Source: Patescibacteria group bacterium
GTDB taxonomy: Bacteria; Patescibacteriota; Minisyncoccia; CAIUEV01; JAHKAQ01
DNA length: 27,246 nt
Reading direction: 5' to 3'
Assembly (NCBI GenBank): GCA_018825765.1
Contig: JAHKAQ010000083.1
Span: 1 to 27,246, forward strand
The notes under the pieces were generated by a model. The model was not told the origin of the DNA. It searched no databases and saw only the letters and a program-made list of their open reading frames with translations. Below are positions 16,496 through 24,975 of the stretch, piece by piece; the stretch's first letter is position 1; the number at the start of each line of letters is the position of its first letter. The position numbers and the translations under genes were made by a program.

Positions 16496-18454
16496 TTAAC
16501 CGGATATTTTTTTTAAAATCCCCAACTCGTCTCTGATCGCTATCGCCCGTTCAAATTCTAAATTATCCGCGGCTTTTTCCATTTCCTTTTCCATATCCTT
16601 TATCTGCCTTTGAATGTCAGTTATTTCTGTCATTTTCTGGTATTCACGGGGTAAATAATTTTTTTGTTTTTTCTTCTTCCCGGCAATGGAACGCACTCCT
16701 TTTTTTATAGTCTTGGGGGTAATTCCATACTTCTTGTTATACATCATTTGCTTTTTTCTTCTTCTACCTGTCTCTCTGGCCGCGGCTTCTATTGATCTGG
16801 TAATTTTTTCACAATAAAGAATCACTCTTCCTTTTACGTTTCTAGCCGCCCGGCCCATGGTTTGAATAAGAGACGTCTCATTTCTTAAAAATCCCTCGCT
16901 ATCTGCGTCAAGAATACCAACTAGCGTCACTTCGGGCAAATCCAAACCTTCTCGCAATAAATTAACCCCTACCAGTACCTGATATTTCCCGCGGCGTAAA
17001 TTATTAAGAATCCTGATTCTGTCCAAAGTCTCCACCCCTGAATGAAGATAACAAGCTTTTATTTTTTTTTCTTTCAAATAATCAGCCAGTTCTTCAGCCA
17101 TTTTCTTAGTCAACGTGGTTATTAAAACCCTTTCTTCTCTGGGCATTGTTTTTATTTCTTCCACTATGTTCTTTATCTGATTCTTACTCTTTCTTATTAT
17201 CAACTTCGGATCTAAAAGTCCGGTGGGACGGATTATCTGCTCTACTACCTTTACTGATTTTTTTCTTTCTGTCTGCCCTGGAGTAGCTGAAGTAAAGATG
17301 ATCTGACCTGTTTTTCTTGTAAATTCCTCGAATCTCAAAGGACGATTGTCAAAAGCCGACGGCAGGCGAAAACCATATTTCACTAAATTCTTCTTTCTTG
17401 AATAATCACCCTCGAACATTCCTCCAAGCTGGGGCAGGGTAACGTGTGATTCGTCAACAACAGTCAAAAAATTATCACCAAAATAATCCAACAGCGTGTA
17501 AGGAGCCTCTCCCGGCTCTCTGCCGGTCAAATAACGCGAATAATTCTCAATACCTGAAACATAACCCACTTCCCTTAGCATCACCATATCCTGCGTTACC
17601 CGACGTTCCAAACGTTCCGCTTCCAGATAAAGTTTCTTCCCTAAAAAATACTTTACCCGCCGCCGCATCTCTTTTAGGATTTGCGGAATAGAGCGCTCAA
17701 GCTCACCGGGAGAAACCACAAAGTGCCTGGCCGGAAAAATATCCAGATTTTCATGACAAACTCTTTTATCTCTTGATACTCCTGCAAATTCCTGAATTTT
17801 TTGAATTTTTTCATCCCTGAAATCAATCCTGTAAATCGCCTCGCCAAAAGGCGAGGCGATCTCAGCGCTTAAACCTCTTAGTCTAAAAGTTCCATTCTTC
17901 ATATCCTCACTTCTGGAATATCCAATGTCCACCAATCGACCCGCTAAATCATCCCTTTCCATAATCTGTCCCGCTCCTAATTTCAAAATATACTGCTTAT
18001 AGTTTATAGGATTTCCCAGGCCGTAAATACAGGAAACCGAACAAACAACAATCACGTCGCGCCTCGACACGAGAGAAGATGTAGCCGAGCCTCGCATCCT
18101 GTCAATTTCATCGTTTATTGAAGCGTCTTTTTCAATATAGGTATCAGAAGTCGGGATATAAGCTTCGGGCTGGTAATAATCATAATAACTGACAAAATAT
18201 TCTACCGCGTTTTTAGGGAAAAAATCACGAAATTCCTGCACTAGTTGAGCGGCTAGCGTTTTATTGTGAGCTATCACCAATACCGGCCGCTGTATCTTCG
18301 CGATTACATTGGCCACAGTGAAAGTCTTGCCTGACCCGGTTACCCCTAAAAGAGTCTGGTATTTTTTATTCTTATGAATAAGTCCGACCAGCTCTTTTAT
18401 CGCTCTTGGCTGATCTCCGGCCGGCTTAATCTTCGCTTGCAATTTAAACTTCAT
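16496..18454 (-). CDS. uvrB: UvrABC excinuclease subunit B
   Basis: 652 residues; the damage-verifying helicase-like subunit of nucleotide excision repair, loaded by UvrA and recruiting UvrC. Walker A is GVTGSGKTFT near residue 37. The strand-separating beta-hairpin reads YYDYYQPEAYIP, the helicase Walker B is VVDESHVTLPQ, and TSATPGQ and the QTMGRAARN motif VI follow. The C-terminal UVR coiled coil (residues about 615-650) interacts with UvrC. The start MKFKLQAKIKPAGDQPRAI is the family start and has AGGAG (18465-18469 on the other strand) 10 nt upstream; an in-frame ATG at 18520 would add 22 residues that do not look like UvrB. Divergent from the isoprenoid operon. Confidence 0.97.
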   Translation of the reverse strand: MKFKLQAKIKPAGDQPRAIKELVGLIHKNKKYQTLLGVTGSGKTFTVANVIAKIQRPVLVIAHNKTLAAQLVQEFRDFFPKNAVEYFVSYYDYYQPEAYIPTSDTYIEKDASINDEIDRMRGSATSSLVSRRDVIVVCSVSCIYGLGNPINYKQYILKLGAGQIMERDDLAGRLVDIGYSRSEDMKNGTFRLRGLSAEIASPFGEAIYRIDFRDEKIQKIQEFAGVSRDKRVCHENLDIFPARHFVVSPGELERSIPQILKEMRRRVKYFLGKKLYLEAERLERRVTQDMVMLREVGYVSGIENYSRYLTGREPGEAPYTLLDYFGDNFLTVVDESHVTLPQLGGMFEGDYSRKKNLVKYGFRLPSAFDNRPLRFEEFTRKTGQIIFTSATPGQTERKKSVKVVEQIIRPTGLLDPKLIIRKSKNQIKNIVEEIKTMPREERVLITTLTKKMAEELADYLKEKKIKACYLHSGVETLDRIRILNNLRRGKYQVLVGVNLLREGLDLPEVTLVGILDADSEGFLRNETSLIQTMGRAARNVKGRVILYCEKITRSIEAAARETGRRRKKQMMYNKKYGITPKTIKKGVRSIAGKKKKQKNYLPREYQKMTEITDIQRQIKDMEKEMEKAADNLEFERAIAIRDELGILKKISG

Positions 18455-18529
18455 GTATATTTTTCTCCTATTATCAAATAGCATTCTAGCACTATTAAAA
18501 CGTTTTTTAAAACCATCCATCCAATAGAT

Positions 18530-18558
18530 TTGCCCGATCCAGGAATCTTCTTTAATAT
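18530..18558 (+). promoter_or_regulatory. Possible promoter of the isoprenoid operon
   Basis: TTGCCC (18530-18535), 17-bp spacer, then TAATAT (18553-18558), placed 25 nt before the ATG of the prenyl synthase. It lies in the 129-nt divergent gap shared with uvrB. The -10 box is imperfect. Confidence 0.45.
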
Positions 18559-18583
18559 AAAATCATAAGCTTAACTATTTCTT

Positions 18584-19651
18584 ATGCCGGCTAAATCCAC
18601 CATGCAAAACCTTAAAAAACGCATTGACCAGCGGCTAAAGCTGTATTTCCAAAAAGAAATACAAAAAGCGGCCGAATTAGACCAAACATTCAGGGAGGCT
18701 ACCAAAATGGTGGCTGAATTTACTCTTAGCGGGGGCAAGCGGGTGCGAGCCGCCCTTATGTATTATGGCTATCTGGCCGGCGGCGGACGAAAAACAAACG
18801 CTATTCTTAACGCCTCTTTGTCAATGGAGCTGGTCCATAGCTTTTTAATTATCCACGATGATATCATCGACAACGACGAAGTAAGAAGAGGCAATCCCAC
18901 CCTTCACCGCCGATACCAAAAATTATTCCAACACTTAAAACTGCAAGAATCAGAAAATCTAGGCCGTTCCCTGGCCATGCTTTGCGGCGATACTGCCTAT
19001 ACCATGGCCAATCAAATCCTCTGTCAAAGCGACTTTGACGATAAACTAAAAATAAAAGCCATTGAATATTTCCAAAAAACCCTGGACCATACTTACGCCG
19101 GAGAAATTATGGAAATCATCAACCAGGCCTCGAAAAAAAACATCGACAGTAAAAAGGCTATTAAAATTTATAAATACAAAACAGCGAAATACACTATTGA
19201 AGGTCCGCTCACAATCGGCAGCATCCTGGCCGGCGCCAATCAAACGATTATTAACGCCCTTAAAGAATATTCGATATTACTTGGAGTCGCTTTTCAAATA
19301 AACGACGATCTTTTAGGAATCTACGGCAATCCCAATCAAATCGGCAAAGATATTGGCTCTGATCTAAGAGAAGGCAAGAAAACTTTATTACTAATAAAAA
19401 CACTTGAAAAAGCCAGTAATCCGGAAAAAAAACTAATAAAATCAATCCTGGGTAATAAAAAAATAACCGCGCGCAACATCAAGCGCTTTGGACAAATCGC
19501 CCAAAAAACCGGCGCTCTTTCTTACTGCGAAAGCCTGGCTAACAACTTATCAGTAAGAGCCAAGGAAATTATTCTTAATTCCGAAATATCCGGCCTGGCG
19601 CGCGACTTTTTCCTGGAAAGCGCCAACTACATTATTGAAAGTAAGCGATGA
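18584..19651 (+). CDS. Polyprenyl diphosphate synthase (probably C15-C20, GGPP/FPP type)
   Basis: 355-residue trans-prenyltransferase that condenses IPP with allylic diphosphates. Substrate-binding GGKRVR is at 50-55. The first aspartate-rich motif is DDIID (92-96), a DDx2D without the two-residue insertion of bacterial FPP synthases, with aromatic F87 five residues upstream. That pattern is typical of archaeal-type (type I) GGPP synthases. The second motif is DDLLG (241-245), with the last Asp replaced by Gly, as in several GGPP synthases; GKDIGSDLREGKKTLL follows. Product length is inference. An alternative start at 18602 exists. It is the first gene of the operon and overlaps ispH by ATGA (4 nt), implying translational coupling with the IPP/DMAPP-producing enzyme. 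Confidence 0.93.
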   Translation: MPAKSTMQNLKKRIDQRLKLYFQKEIQKAAELDQTFREATKMVAEFTLSGGKRVRAALMYYGYLAGGGRKTNAILNASLSMELVHSFLIIHDDIIDNDEVRRGNPTLHRRYQKLFQHLKLQESENLGRSLAMLCGDTAYTMANQILCQSDFDDKLKIKAIEYFQKTLDHTYAGEIMEIINQASKKNIDSKKAIKIYKYKTAKYTIEGPLTIGSILAGANQTIINALKEYSILLGVAFQINDDLLGIYGNPNQIGKDIGSDLREGKKTLLLIKTLEKASNPEKKLIKSILGNKKITARNIKRFGQIAQKTGALSYCESLANNLSVRAKEIILNSEISGLARDFFLESANYIIESKR

Positions 19652-20505
19652 AAATAATCCTCAGCCGACCCGCCGGCTTCTGCGCCGGCGTCCAAAGAGC
19701 CTATGATCTCATAAAAAACAATTACGCCCGAACCCAAAAACCCGTATACATCTTAGGCCGGCTGGTTCACAATACTCACATCATTCGCCGGCTCAAAAAA
19801 TGGGGGATAAAGACCATATCTAATCCTTATGGAATAAAAAAAGGCACTGTCATTATTCCAAGCCACGGATTTGACCCTAAAATTACCGCCCTTTTAAAAT
19901 CCAAAAAGATAAAGATCATCAACACGACCTGTCCCAAAGTTTCACAAGTCATGGCTAAGGCCCGTCTCTTAAAAAAACAATCAAAAACTATTCTCATTTT
20001 TGGGGATAAAAGCCACCCTGAAGTAAAAGCCATTAACCAGGCCGTCAACAATCAGGGTCTTGTCTTCTCAAATATAAAAGAATTACAAACTTTTCTAAAT
20101 ACAAAAATCGCCAAAAATCAGCGATTAAGCCTAATTTCCCAAACAACCCAGAACATTGATCACTTGAAAAGAATAAAAGAAATTCTTAGCGCTAAGACTC
20201 CCGGGGTTCAAGTTTTTAACACAATTTGTCCAGCCACCCACATTCGCCAGAATCAAGCCAAAAAATTAGCTAAAAAAGCTGACGTCATGCTTGTTATAGG
20301 CTCCCCAATCAGCGCCAATTCAAACCGGCTCTTCCAAATATGTAAAAAAAACAATTCCCGCGCCTTTTTTGTTGACAAAGCCGCCCAAATTAAGAAACAA
20401 TGGTTTAACGCTAAAGACGTTGTGGGAATAAGCACTGGCGCCTCCACGCCCCAAAATATAATAAAACAAATTATTAAAAAATTAAAAACATGCAAAAGCT
20501 CCTAA
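19648..20505 (+). CDS. ispH: 4-hydroxy-3-methylbut-2-enyl diphosphate reductase (IspH/LytB)
   Basis: 285-residue iron-sulfur enzyme that performs the last MEP step, HMBPP to IPP plus DMAPP. The three cluster-binding cysteines are visible: C12 (GFCAGVQRA), C95 (NTTCPKV) and C194 (NTICPATHIRQN). Substrate-binding HNTHII, PSHGF, GDKSHPEV, SQTTQN and GSPISANSNRL blocks are all present, and ISTGASTP closes the fold. Length is near that of typical bacterial IspH (about 280-320). Its start overlaps the prenyl synthase stop and its 3' end overlaps the next gene by 16 nt. Confidence 0.97.
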   Translation: MKIILSRPAGFCAGVQRAYDLIKNNYARTQKPVYILGRLVHNTHIIRRLKKWGIKTISNPYGIKKGTVIIPSHGFDPKITALLKSKKIKIINTTCPKVSQVMAKARLLKKQSKTILIFGDKSHPEVKAINQAVNNQGLVFSNIKELQTFLNTKIAKNQRLSLISQTTQNIDHLKRIKEILSAKTPGVQVFNTICPATHIRQNQAKKLAKKADVMLVIGSPISANSNRLFQICKKNNSRAFFVDKAAQIKKQWFNAKDVVGISTGASTPQNIIKQIIKKLKTCKSS

Positions 20506-21068
20506 ACTCTATTATTTTAAAAAATCAAAAATACGAAAAGCATAGAGAATCAGCCTTTATCCTGGCGCGATCCATTCAAAAGAACTCAAAAATGACTATC
20601 AGCCGCCTGCATTACGAAGATAACCAGCAAGCCGAAAAACTGCTCAAAGAAAACAAAAAAATGCTTAATCAACTTCTGGCCCTGCTCCCCAAAACCCCCA
20701 AGTTAAAATTTGAAGGTTTTATGCGCGAAGCCTTTGAAGAATTAACCGAGGCTTTATTATTTTTTAATTTTCAAACAAAAAATTCAGTCTCACTAGATCC
20801 CACTGATCTCAAGCAATTATCCCATGACTCTGATATTCTTATCGGCGGACTTTGCGATTTTACCGGAGAATTAACCAGAAAGGCAATCAGGCGCGCAAAA
20901 AAAAATAACAACCAGGAAATTAAAAAATATTCCCTTACTATCAACCAGATCGTAGAGCAATTACTAAAATTAAATCTTTCCGGCTATCTTCGCACCAAAT
21001 TCGACCAGGCCAAGAGAAACGCTCAAAAACTGGAACTTATCCTTTATGAGCAGAGAATAAGAAGTTAA
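20490..21068 (+). CDS. Translin-family protein (translin/TRAX-like)
   Basis: 192-residue all-helical protein. The strongest match is GGLCDFTGELTRKAIRRAKK (119-138), which resembles the GxxDLTGELMR signature of TRAX/translin. EAFEELTEALLFF (80-92) resembles the EYVEA segment, and YLRTKFDQAKRNAQKLELIL matches the C-terminal helix ending in an RRKxD/RxKxDxAR-like pattern. In eukaryotes translin and TRAX form the C3PO ribonuclease octamer; archaeal homologues exist. E80, E84, E87 and D123 are candidates for the TRAX-type metal site, so RNase activity is conceivable but unproven. The start codon lies inside the end of ispH (16-nt overlap) and ispD begins 5 nt after its stop, so it is firmly part of the isoprenoid operon. 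Confidence 0.78.
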   Translation: MQKLLNSIILKNQKYEKHRESAFILARSIQKNSKMTISRLHYEDNQQAEKLLKENKKMLNQLLALLPKTPKLKFEGFMREAFEELTEALLFFNFQTKNSVSLDPTDLKQLSHDSDILIGGLCDFTGELTRKAIRRAKKNNNQEIKKYSLTINQIVEQLLKLNLSGYLRTKFDQAKRNAQKLELILYEQRIRS

Positions 21069-21073
21069 TCCTT

Positions 21074-21784
21074 ATGAATATCGCTATTATTTGCGCGGCC
21101 GGAAGCGGCAAACGCCTAAAACGAAAAATTCCCAAAGCTTTGATTTCGCTTAATAAAAGGCCGATTTTTATTCATTGCCTTAAATCTTTTTTAAAACCCC
21201 AAAGTAGTATTGATCGAATTTTAATCATGGCGCCCAAATCTCACCTTAAAAAATTCTTCCAGCTGGTAAAAAAACAATTAACTAAAAAACAACAAGGAAA
21301 AATCATAGATATAATCCCCGGCGGCCAAGAACGGCAATTTTCAGTCAAAACCGGCCTGGAATACCTGAATAAAATAAAAACCAATCCTAATTCTCCGGTT
21401 CTGGTTCATAACGCGGCCAATATTTTCGTAAGCCCCGGAGACATTTTAGCCTGTCTTAAAGTTATAAAAAGAAACCAGGCCGCGGCCGTGGCTAAGCCCT
21501 GTCCTGACACTTTAAGGATAATCAACAAAAAATTAGAACCAATTAAAAAATTAAACCGCGAAATCATCTGGTGCATGCAAACTCCCCAGGGCGCCGCCTT
21601 TAAAATTTTAAAAAAGGCCCATAAAAAAGCAAAAAAAGAAAATTACCTGGGAACTGACGAATTAGAGCTCATTCAACGCATAAAATATCCGGCTAAAATC
21701 ATTCCTTCAAGCGGACCTAACTTTAAGATTACCTATCCCCAGGACCTTATCATCGCTCAAGCTCTGTTAAAATCTCACGCTTAA
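21074..21784 (+). CDS. ispD: 2-C-methyl-D-erythritol 4-phosphate cytidylyltransferase (IspD), divergent
   Basis: 236-residue nucleotidyltransferase that transfers CMP from CTP to MEP. The CTP-binding loop is AAGSGKRLKRKIPKAL (8-23), followed by GGQERQFSVKTGL (83-95), NREIIWCMQTPQGAAF and GTDELELI. K in FKITYPQDL corresponds to the conserved C-terminal lysine. The canonical HDAARP block is here HNAAN (112-116), so the positions equivalent to E. coli D106 and R109 are both Asn. Length is normal, and the operon context (ispH, dxs, dxr, ispF, ispE) supports the assignment. A sugar-1-phosphate nucleotidyltransferase is the main alternative but less likely. Confidence 0.9.
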   Translation: MNIAIICAAGSGKRLKRKIPKALISLNKRPIFIHCLKSFLKPQSSIDRILIMAPKSHLKKFFQLVKKQLTKKQQGKIIDIIPGGQERQFSVKTGLEYLNKIKTNPNSPVLVHNAANIFVSPGDILACLKVIKRNQAAAVAKPCPDTLRIINKKLEPIKKLNREIIWCMQTPQGAAFKILKKAHKKAKKENYLGTDELELIQRIKYPAKIIPSSGPNFKITYPQDLIIAQALLKSHA

Positions 21785-21792
21785 AAACTGTC

Positions 21793-23613
21793 ATGCTCCA
21801 AAGAATAAAAACCCCAAAAGATTTAAAAAAAATCCCTGATTCCAAATTACCTGAACTTTGCCAGGAAATTCGTCGTTTTATTTTGAAAAATATTTCAAAA
21901 ACCGGCGGCCATCTAGCCTCAAATTTAGGCGTGGTAGAACTTACCATCGCTCTGCACAAACACCTGGACTGCCCTAAAGACCAGATTATCTGGGACGTGG
22001 GCCATCAAAGCTATGTGCACAAAATCCTTACCGGCCGTCAAAAAAAATTCCGCCAATTAAGACAACTTGGCGGTATTAGCGGATTTCCCAAAAGAGAGGA
22101 AAGTCCTTATGATGTTTTTGGCACTGGCCACGCCAGCACTTCAATTTCCGCGGCCATGGGCCTGGCTGAAGCCCGTAAAAAAAACAAACAAAAAACCCCG
22201 CGGATTGTAGCCGTGATAGGGGATGGAGCTTTTACCGGCGGCATCGCCCTGGAGGCCATAAACCAGATTGGCTATCTGCAAACTCCGGTAACCATAGTTT
22301 TAAACGACAATCGAATGTCTATCGCTCCCAATGTCGGAGCCCTGTCCCGCTACACTAAAAGAATCGAAGAAACCCAAGTCTACAAAAGAGCCAAGAAAGC
22401 TATTTACCTATTATCAAGAGATAAAACCTCAAAAACAAAAAAAAACCTGATAAACCTTCAAACCCTTAAGCGAGCCTTTAAAGAAGTGGGCACTCCCGGA
22501 CTTTTATTTGAAAAATTAGGCATAAATTATTTAGGACCGGTGGATGGGCACAATATTTCCCGAATCATTGAAGCTCTTAAAAGAGCGCGAAAGATTAACG
22601 GCCCGGTTCTGATTCATGTCCGCACTAAAAAAGGCATGGGCTATAAATTCGCCGAAAATCAAGCCGATAAATATCACGGGGTCCTGCCTTTTTCCTTAAA
22701 AACCGGCGCCTGCCTCTATTCTTCAGACCCGATTTCCTTTTCTCAAAGCTTTGGCCAAAAACTTCTCCAGTTAGGCCGAAAAAACAAAAAAATCATCGCC
22801 ATCACCTGCGCCATGCCTGACGGCACAGGCTTAAATCACTTTGCCAATGAACTGCCTGAACAATTTTATGACACGGGCATAACCGAACAGCACGCCGTAA
22901 CCTTCGCCGCCGGCCTGGCCGCGGCCGGAAAAAAACCCGTGGTAGCCATTTATTCCAGCTTCCTTCAACGCTCTTGCGATCAAATAATCCATGACGTCTG
23001 CCTGCAAAATTTACCAGTTATTTTCGCTATTGACCGCGCCGGCCTGGCCGGCGAAGATGGCCCCACCCATCATGGAGTATTTGACATAAGCCTGCTCCGC
23101 CCCATTCCCAATCTGATAATTATGGCGCCTAAAGACAATCCAGAACTTAAAGCCATGCTGGAACTGGCCCTGAAACTTAATCGACCGGTCGCTATCCGCT
23201 ATCCTCGCGGCTCCGGACAATCCTTAAAATTGCCAGTCTGGTGCGTTCCTCAAAAAACAGCCTTAAAAAAAGGAAAATCCCAAATAATAAACACCGGGAA
23301 AGACACAGTCATTATTTCAGTTGGCAATCAGCTCTGCCGGGCCATAACACTGGGCCGGCGCCGCAAAGTAAAACCCTCAATCATCAACGCCCGCTTCATA
23401 AAGCCCATTGATCCCGAAATCATCGCTTTCATTAAAAAAACCGGCCAGGCCACAATAATCGAGGAAAACGCGATCACCGGCGGTTTCGGCAGTGCTGTCC
23501 TGGAACAATTAGCTAAAAAAAATATCAACGCCCGGGTTAAACTCATGGGTATCGGCGACCAGTTCGTGGAACAAGGAACAGTCAATGAATTACAAAAAAA
23601 ATATCTCAAATGA
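21793..23613 (+). CDS. dxs: 1-deoxy-D-xylulose-5-phosphate synthase
   Basis: 606-residue thiamine-diphosphate enzyme, the entry step of the MEP pathway: pyruvate plus glyceraldehyde 3-phosphate to DXP. N-terminal GGHLASNLGVVELTIALH and WDVGHQSYVHKILTGR are signature blocks. The TPP/Mg site is GDGAFTGG (D144) with LNDNRMSIAPNVGA. The catalytic glutamate is E365 in DTGITEQHAV, and the transketolase-type DRAGLAGEDGPTHHGVFD follows. The C-terminal domain carries ENAITGGFGSAVLE. Slightly shorter than the usual 620-640 residues. It starts 8 nt after ispD and overlaps the CofE-like gene by ATGA. Confidence 0.97.
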   Translation: MLQRIKTPKDLKKIPDSKLPELCQEIRRFILKNISKTGGHLASNLGVVELTIALHKHLDCPKDQIIWDVGHQSYVHKILTGRQKKFRQLRQLGGISGFPKREESPYDVFGTGHASTSISAAMGLAEARKKNKQKTPRIVAVIGDGAFTGGIALEAINQIGYLQTPVTIVLNDNRMSIAPNVGALSRYTKRIEETQVYKRAKKAIYLLSRDKTSKTKKNLINLQTLKRAFKEVGTPGLLFEKLGINYLGPVDGHNISRIIEALKRARKINGPVLIHVRTKKGMGYKFAENQADKYHGVLPFSLKTGACLYSSDPISFSQSFGQKLLQLGRKNKKIIAITCAMPDGTGLNHFANELPEQFYDTGITEQHAVTFAAGLAAAGKKPVVAIYSSFLQRSCDQIIHDVCLQNLPVIFAIDRAGLAGEDGPTHHGVFDISLLRPIPNLIIMAPKDNPELKAMLELALKLNRPVAIRYPRGSGQSLKLPVWCVPQKTALKKGKSQIINTGKDTVIISVGNQLCRAITLGRRRKVKPSIINARFIKPIDPEIIAFIKKTGQATIIEENAITGGFGSAVLEQLAKKNINARVKLMGIGDQFVEQGTVNELQKKYLK

Positions 23614-24338
23614 AAATAACCCCTATAAAAACCAGAATCATCAATCCTCCCCGGGATAATATATATAAAATAATTGATCAATTCTGCCCCAAGCTTGTAA
23701 AAGGAGATGTTTTGGTTATTACCTCTAAAATAATTTCCATTCATCAGGGCCGCTGTTTGCCTGTTGATTCAGTAAAAAGCAAAGACAAGCTAATAAAAAG
23801 ACAGGCCGATCTGTTCATCTCCAGAAAAAAATCTCCAGGCCAACACGTAATTCTTACCCTCAAAAACAACACCTTAATTCCTTCAGCCGGCATCGACCAA
23901 AGCAACGCCCGCGGCCACTATATTCTCTGGCCTGAAAAACCCTACCAACAGGCCAAAAAAATCTGCCAGTATCTAAGAAAAAAATTTCACACCCCAAAGA
24001 TAGCCGTAATCATCACAGACAGCCACAGCACTCCTCTCCGTTACGGCGTGCTGGGAATATCCATCGGCTTTTTTGGCCTTTACCCCTTAAAAGACTATCG
24101 CGGGGAAAAAGACATCTTTAAAAAACCCCTGAAGTCCTCGCAAGCGAACATTATTGACGCCTTAGCCGCGGCCGCTACTCTGGTAATAGGCGAAAGCGAC
24201 CAGAAAACTCCCATGGCCCTGATTCAGGGAGCAAAATTTTTACGATTCACCAACAAAACAAACAAAAATGACCTGCTGGTTCCTCCCAAAAAAGACATTT
24301 TCTACCCCCTGCTTAAAACATTTTTTAAAAAACCCTAA
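23610..24338 (+). CDS. CofE-like protein (F420-0:gamma-glutamyl ligase family)
   Basis: 242 residues. The family pattern is clear: KGDVLVITSKIISIHQGR (31-48), SAGIDQSNA (92-100) and the long ITDSHSTPLRYG...GLYPLKDYRG block (135-165), close to the CofE ITDTFGRPWRxG...PLxDYRG signature; the canonical TFGRPW is here SHSTPL. CofE adds gamma-linked glutamates to F420-0 using GTP and divalent metals. No other F420 gene lies in the window, so the natural acceptor here may differ; Patescibacteria often carry such stand-alone homologues. The stop of dxs overlaps its ATG (ATGA). The YgjP gene starts 4 nt downstream. Function within the isoprenoid operon is unknown. Confidence 0.85.
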   Translation: MKITPIKTRIINPPRDNIYKIIDQFCPKLVKGDVLVITSKIISIHQGRCLPVDSVKSKDKLIKRQADLFISRKKSPGQHVILTLKNNTLIPSAGIDQSNARGHYILWPEKPYQQAKKICQYLRKKFHTPKIAVIITDSHSTPLRYGVLGISIGFFGLYPLKDYRGEKDIFKKPLKSSQANIIDALAAAATLVIGESDQKTPMALIQGAKFLRFTNKTNKNDLLVPPKKDIFYPLLKTFFKKP

Positions 24339-24342
24339 AATT

Positions 24343-24960
24343 ATGCCGCTTAATTTCTTATTATTTTCCGGCCAAAAAAAAAGACGCCCTGATAGACCGG
24401 AAAAACAAAAAAAAATAATCCTGATAAAAAATAAAAAAATTCCCTACACTTTAAAGCGCAGTTATCGGGCTCGCCATTTAAGTATCTCCATAAACAGCGC
24501 TGGAAAAATAAGCGCCACCTTGCCAAACTCTATCAGCCTCAGTAAACTTGAAGGCTTTATGCAAAGCCGGTCGAATTGGATTCAAAGAACCGTGTCCCGC
24601 GTCACCCGGACCCCTCCAAGCCTGCTGGAGCAGGGAACTCGCGATCAATTTCTAAAATCCAAATCCGTCGCCCGCCGCCTGGTTCTGGCAAAAATCCGCC
24701 ACTTTAATAAATATTATCAATTCCAGATAAACCGCGTCTTTATCCGCGATCAAAAAAGCCGTTGGGGCAGTTGTTCAGCCAAAAAAAATCTTAATTTTAA
24801 CTGGCGCGTTGTCTTTCTTGGCCAAAAACACCTTGATTATCTCATAGTCCATGAACTCTGCCATTTAGAACAACTGAATCATTCCCCAAAATTCTGGCAG
24901 TTAGTCGCCAAAACAATCCCTCAATTCAAACAAACAAGAAAAGAGATGCGTCAACTTTAA
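24343..24960 (+). CDS. YgjP-like zinc metallopeptidase (DUF45, M48-related)
   Basis: 205 residues from the ATG at 24343; the frame extends upstream to 24268 but that part overlaps the preceding gene, so the later start is chosen. The zinc motif is HELCH (170-174), with the third ligand probably H180 in NHSPKFW. It is preceded by DQKSRWGSCS (136-145) and NLNFNWRV (149-156), the diagnostic block of the YgjP/WLM family. No signal peptide, so probably cytosolic. Physiological substrates of the family are not established. It follows the CofE-like gene by 4 nt and is 15 nt ahead of dxr. Confidence 0.9.
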   Translation: MPLNFLLFSGQKKRRPDRPEKQKKIILIKNKKIPYTLKRSYRARHLSISINSAGKISATLPNSISLSKLEGFMQSRSNWIQRTVSRVTRTPPSLLEQGTRDQFLKSKSVARRLVLAKIRHFNKYYQFQINRVFIRDQKSRWGSCSAKKNLNFNWRVVFLGQKHLDYLIVHELCHLEQLNHSPKFWQLVAKTIPQFKQTRKEMRQL

Positions 24961-24975
24961 TAATTTTTCACTAAT

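Noticed and set aside
18455..18520. 22-residue N-terminal extension of UvrB
   Set aside because: The family start and a good AGGAG ribosome binding site both point to 18454; the extension covers probable promoter sequence.
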